A DNA stretch of 64,000 bases from Sialis fuliginosa (taxonomy: Eukaryota; Arthropoda; Insecta; Megaloptera; Sialidae): NCBI GenBank assembly GCA_961205875.1, contig OY540817.1, forward strand, positions 19,875,001 through 19,939,000, in the 5' to 3' direction. Every line of letters starts with the position of its first letter. The first letter of the stretch is position 1. Shown one piece after another: positions 60,777 through 64,000 of this stretch. The notes beneath the pieces are model-generated. The model did not search any database and was not told where the DNA came from. It saw only the letters and a list, made by a program, of their open reading frames with translations. The translations under genes were made by a program, and so were the position numbers.

Positions 60777-63589
60777 ATGCCTTGTTGCTGTAAAGAATTA
60801 TGTAAAAAAATCGTGTGCAAAAAAAAGAAAAAGCTAAAAGATCAACCTGAAATTACAGAGTACATATATGCACGTATTAGTTATTTAAAAATTTGAATGC
60901 ATTTTGATATTCTTTTAAATTTATTAGAATTAATAATTTATTCACAGTAATATTTTAACGATAATTTAAACTAAAATAAATATTCAATGCTGTGGATGTC
61001 AGGGTTTTTATCTAAAATATTTATTTACCTGTTGCTTATATAGACTCACCTGTATTACAACAATGCTTTGTATACTGCATACCTTTCTAATGTATTCCCA
61101 AAAATAATTTCGTATGACGTTTACTTATGTCATAATTACCGTTATGAATAAATATGTTATTCTAAAAAATGGTATTATTATAAATAAATATTTATATACA
61201 TAGTTATATTTAAAATAAGGTATGGGAGTAAACAGAATACATCTTTAAATTTATATATTTAATAATTTCTTTGATGACCATCACTAAAGAATCTGTCTTA
61301 AAATAATTATGAATAAAATAACTTAAAAACTAAAATTTAGTTAAAATCTTATAAGACTGAATTACATTCACTTTATATTTTAATGTGACACATTTTAGAA
61401 AGATGACTTCCAAACGGAATAGTGGGTACCAAGATCTAAATGGAACCAACAGAAGTGAACCATCTGAACATTCAGGACCTACAGTTCAAGAAATTGAAAT
61501 GACTACAGTATCAGTAGTACCTGATGGTAAATTTAATAAATTTAAAAAAAGGAAAATATAATTACATTATTTTTTCATTTATTTTTTAGATACATTTACA
61601 GTAACACAAGCAGTAAATGCACTAGGTTTCGGTTGGTTCCAAGTTAAATTATCGCTGTGGACAGGGTTATGCTGGATGGCAGATAGCATGGAGATGACGA
61701 TTCTTTCGATATTATCACCTGCGTTACATTGTCAATGGAATATAACTAGATACCAACAAGCGTTAACTACTACAATAGTTTTCTTAGGGATGATGCTCAG
61801 TTCAACGTTTTGGGGAAATTTGAGTGATAAATATGGGCGTAAACAAGTAATTATTATCTTATTAGTTTCAGTAAAATAATCAGTTTTAAAATGAACTTCT
61901 TACAGGCACTGGGGCTGTGTTCTCTATTACTGTTTTACTATGGACTTTTGAGTTCTTTCGCACCAAACTTTACTTGGATACTGATTTTACGTGGTTTGGT
62001 TGGATTCGCAATCGGCTGTGTTCCACAATCGTATGTATTATATAAAATTTTACCTGTTTTAAATGTGTTACAAGTTTTTTTATGCTTTATTTTTGCACTT
62101 GTTTGCTATGATTTTGTGTTTGTTTTTCTTTTGTAGTGTTACGCTATATGCCGAATTTTTGCCTAGAAAACAGCGTGCAAAGTGTGTTGTATTATTAGAT
62201 GTAAGTGTTTGTAAATTTTATACTATATAATGGGGTACTATTGCATCTATAAAGTTTTTCCGTTTGCTACATATAATTCTGAATAATTTCTTACGTTTTG
62301 CAGTGTTTCTGGGCATTAGGAGCATGCCTCGAGGTTTGTTTAGCTTTGATAGTGATGCCAACTTTAGGTTGGCAATGGTTACTAGCATTGTCTACGACAC
62401 CGTTACTATTATTTGCTCTAGTATGTCCGGTTAGTAATTAATCAAATATCTTTTTACTTTGTTACATTACTATTATTATTTTATTATTTCCAGTGGTTAC
62501 CTGAATCAGTTCGTTTCCATGTAGCAAGTGGTCAAACAGATAAGGCGCTAGCAACTTTAGAAAAAGTGAGTAATATTTTATACTTCAAAATTTTTTAATT
62601 AACGTTCTTAATTATTTTAGGTTGCTAAAGATAATAAGAAACCAATGTTACTCGGTCGATTGGTTGTCGAGCAATCATTTACAACATCAATTAATGATCG
62701 GGGACGTTTTCAAGACCTTCTAAGGCCTGTGTTGAGAAAGACATCATTGCTACTGTGGTTCATATGGTAAGCGATAAAAACATTGCAAGCTGATGAAAAT
62801 TTACTCAATTATTTTATTTTAGGATGTCGTGTGCATTTTGTTATTACGGTCTAGTATTAATGACAACAGAACTTTTTGAAGCGTCAACCACTTCTTCATC
62901 TTGTGCCACAACCGATGCTGTATCTAGAGCCTTAATGGAATCATGTTCTGCTAACTGTCACCCGTTGCAAACTACTGACTACATGGATCTCTTGTGGACG
63001 ACGTTAGCTGAATTCCCAGGAATATTCGCGACAATTTTTGTAATTGAGCGGTTCGGAAGAAAGTACACAATGTCGGTTCAGTTCGTTATTTTCGCGATAT
63101 GTATATGTTTTCTCATGATTTGTACAGAAAAGTAAGTGGCCATTATTTATAACGATTTACTGGAATATTTTTACTTAAAATTGCATTTTTCAGGAGAGCT
63201 GTATTGACAATAATGCTATTTATTGCTCGTGCTATAATAGCAGGAGTATTTCAAGCTGCGTACGTTTACACGCCTGAAGTTTACCCGACATCTTTACGAG
63301 CTGTAGGCGTCGGGTCTTGCAGCGCCATGGCTAGATTTGGTGCTATGGTTACTCCATACGTTGCACAGGTTGGTGTTAAATTATTTCACTTTTACAGTAC
63401 TCAACTAATTCGTAATGTAATTCTTTACAGGTTCTTTTGAAATCATCAATAGTAACCGCAATATCTGTCTATGCTTGCGCTGCTTTATTAGCGGCAGTTG
63501 CATGCCTTGCATTACCTATAGAAACAACTGGAAAGGACATGGGCGAAACTGTTCACAAAACTCAAAAAGAAATTAACGATCGGACTTGA
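60777..63589 (+). CDS. SVOP: SVOP-like major facilitator transporter (synaptic vesicle 2-related)
   Basis: Exons: 60777-60859 (proposed first exon), 61399-61526, 61590-61846, 61906-62030, 62137-62200, 62304-62429, 62494-62565, 62621-62766, 62823-63131, 63194-63368, 63431-63589; phases all agree, 547 residues, close to human SVOP (548). Starting instead at Met 61403 gives 518. The proposed first exon encodes [19 protein letters not shown], a Cys/Lys-rich tail that could be palmitoylated; its donor (GTACAT) is weak. Family marks: [26 protein letters not shown] after TM2, [34 protein letters not shown], and twelve predicted membrane segments. SVOP is an SV2-related vesicle membrane transporter in neurons; its substrate is uncertain, though organic cations/anions and nucleotides have been discussed. 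The last-exon end is duplicated at 63630-63735. Confidence 0.9.
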
Positions 63590-64000
63590 TTAAAAACTTA
63601 CTCAGTATTTCTTGCAAAACTAAATTAATGCTTTATTGGCAGCAGTCGCATGCCTTGCATTACCTATAGAGACAACGGGAAAGGTCATAGGCGAGACTGT
63701 TTACAAAACTCAGTATTTCTTGCAAAACTAAATTAATTGTATGTACTTACCTGTATTTATTTGTGTTATTTATATTATTTATTTTAAAAGACTTTATAAT
63801 ATGAACAAATTAATATATATATTTTTTTTACTGTTCAGTGCTATTTTTAAAAAAAAGCACTAACTTTTTTATTTTTATGCTTTTGCGTTTTATAACCAAA
63901 GAAATGTTTATTTGCGTAATTTTTTATATGCCTGCTTAATATTAATTGTGTTATAATATATTTTGTACAGTTTTTTATATTGTTTATATACAGAAATATT
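63590..64000. other. 3' flank of SVOP with a partial copy of its last exon
   Basis: Begins with the duplicated exon end described separately, then AT-rich sequence. AATAAA-like signals are not clear before the window ends. Confidence 0.5.
63630..63735 (+). pseudogene. Partial tandem duplicate of SVOP last exon
   Basis: gctttattggcagcagtcgc (63630-) repeats gctttattagcggcagttgc (63482-) with a 148-bp period, followed by catgccttgcattacctata and ggcgagactgtttacaaaac. About 40 bases covering the end of the coding region are missing from the copy. It lies after the SVOP stop and is probably 3' UTR. Confidence 0.75.

Noticed and set aside
1..64000. CRISPR arrays, bacterial operons, tRNA or rRNA genes
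   Set aside because: None seen. The direct repeats present are transposon or tandem duplications, and no cloverleaf or rRNA-like sequence was noticed by eye; a tRNA covariance search was not possible here.

Overview
This is nuclear DNA from an insect. Every recognisable gene is split by GT-AG introns, the background is strongly AT-rich, and the gene set is animal: BOP1, TMEM135, LRRC56, SIL1 and SVOP, plus arthropod families (CLIP-domain protease, DUF4789 secreted protein, chemosensory ionotropic receptor IR76b). I cannot fix the order. No bacterial, viral or organellar gene is evident. Many small DNA transposons, mostly hAT-type with 8-bp target duplications, sit between genes and in introns. 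Coding models were built by joining ORF fragments across splice sites and checking codon phase at every junction.

Layout. 0.6-3.5 kb (-): BOP1, 9 coding exons. 4.9-6.0 kb (+): intronless RING/SIAH-like E3 ligase. 6.9-8.6 kb (+): CLIP-domain serine protease with an intact triad but no recognisable activation site. 9.2-10.9 kb (-): TMEM135. 11-16.4 kb: gene desert of nested hAT MITEs and retroposon-like repeats. 16.5-23.4 kb (+): secreted Cys-rich DUF4789 protein over 6 exons. 23.4-28 kb: repeats, including a 1.08-kb hairpin-forming hAT element. 28.0-33.8 kb (+): membrane-anchored epoxide hydrolase. 35.1-38.0 kb (-): LRRC56-like dynein-arm assembly factor. 38.8-39.2 kb (-): unrecognised 117-residue ORF. 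39.4-42.5 kb: repeats, including a second hairpin element. 43.0-48.7 and 49.7-55.3 kb (+): two tandem IR76b-type receptors. 55.3-58.7 kb: duplicated receptor 3' ends, a palindromic transposon and a tandem duplication. 58.7-60.5 kb (-): SIL1. 60.8-63.6 kb (+): SVOP, head-to-head with SIL1 across a 309-bp shared promoter.

Most neighbours are unrelated housekeeping or specialised genes. The real cluster is the IR76b pair. IR76b is normally a single-copy co-receptor, so a divergent tandem paralogue with an altered M3 gating motif is the most interesting biological item. Other items worth checking are the protease without its activation motif, the two palindromic hAT elements, a transposon insertion with an internal empty-site control, and an ERSE-II-like site in the SIL1/SVOP promoter.
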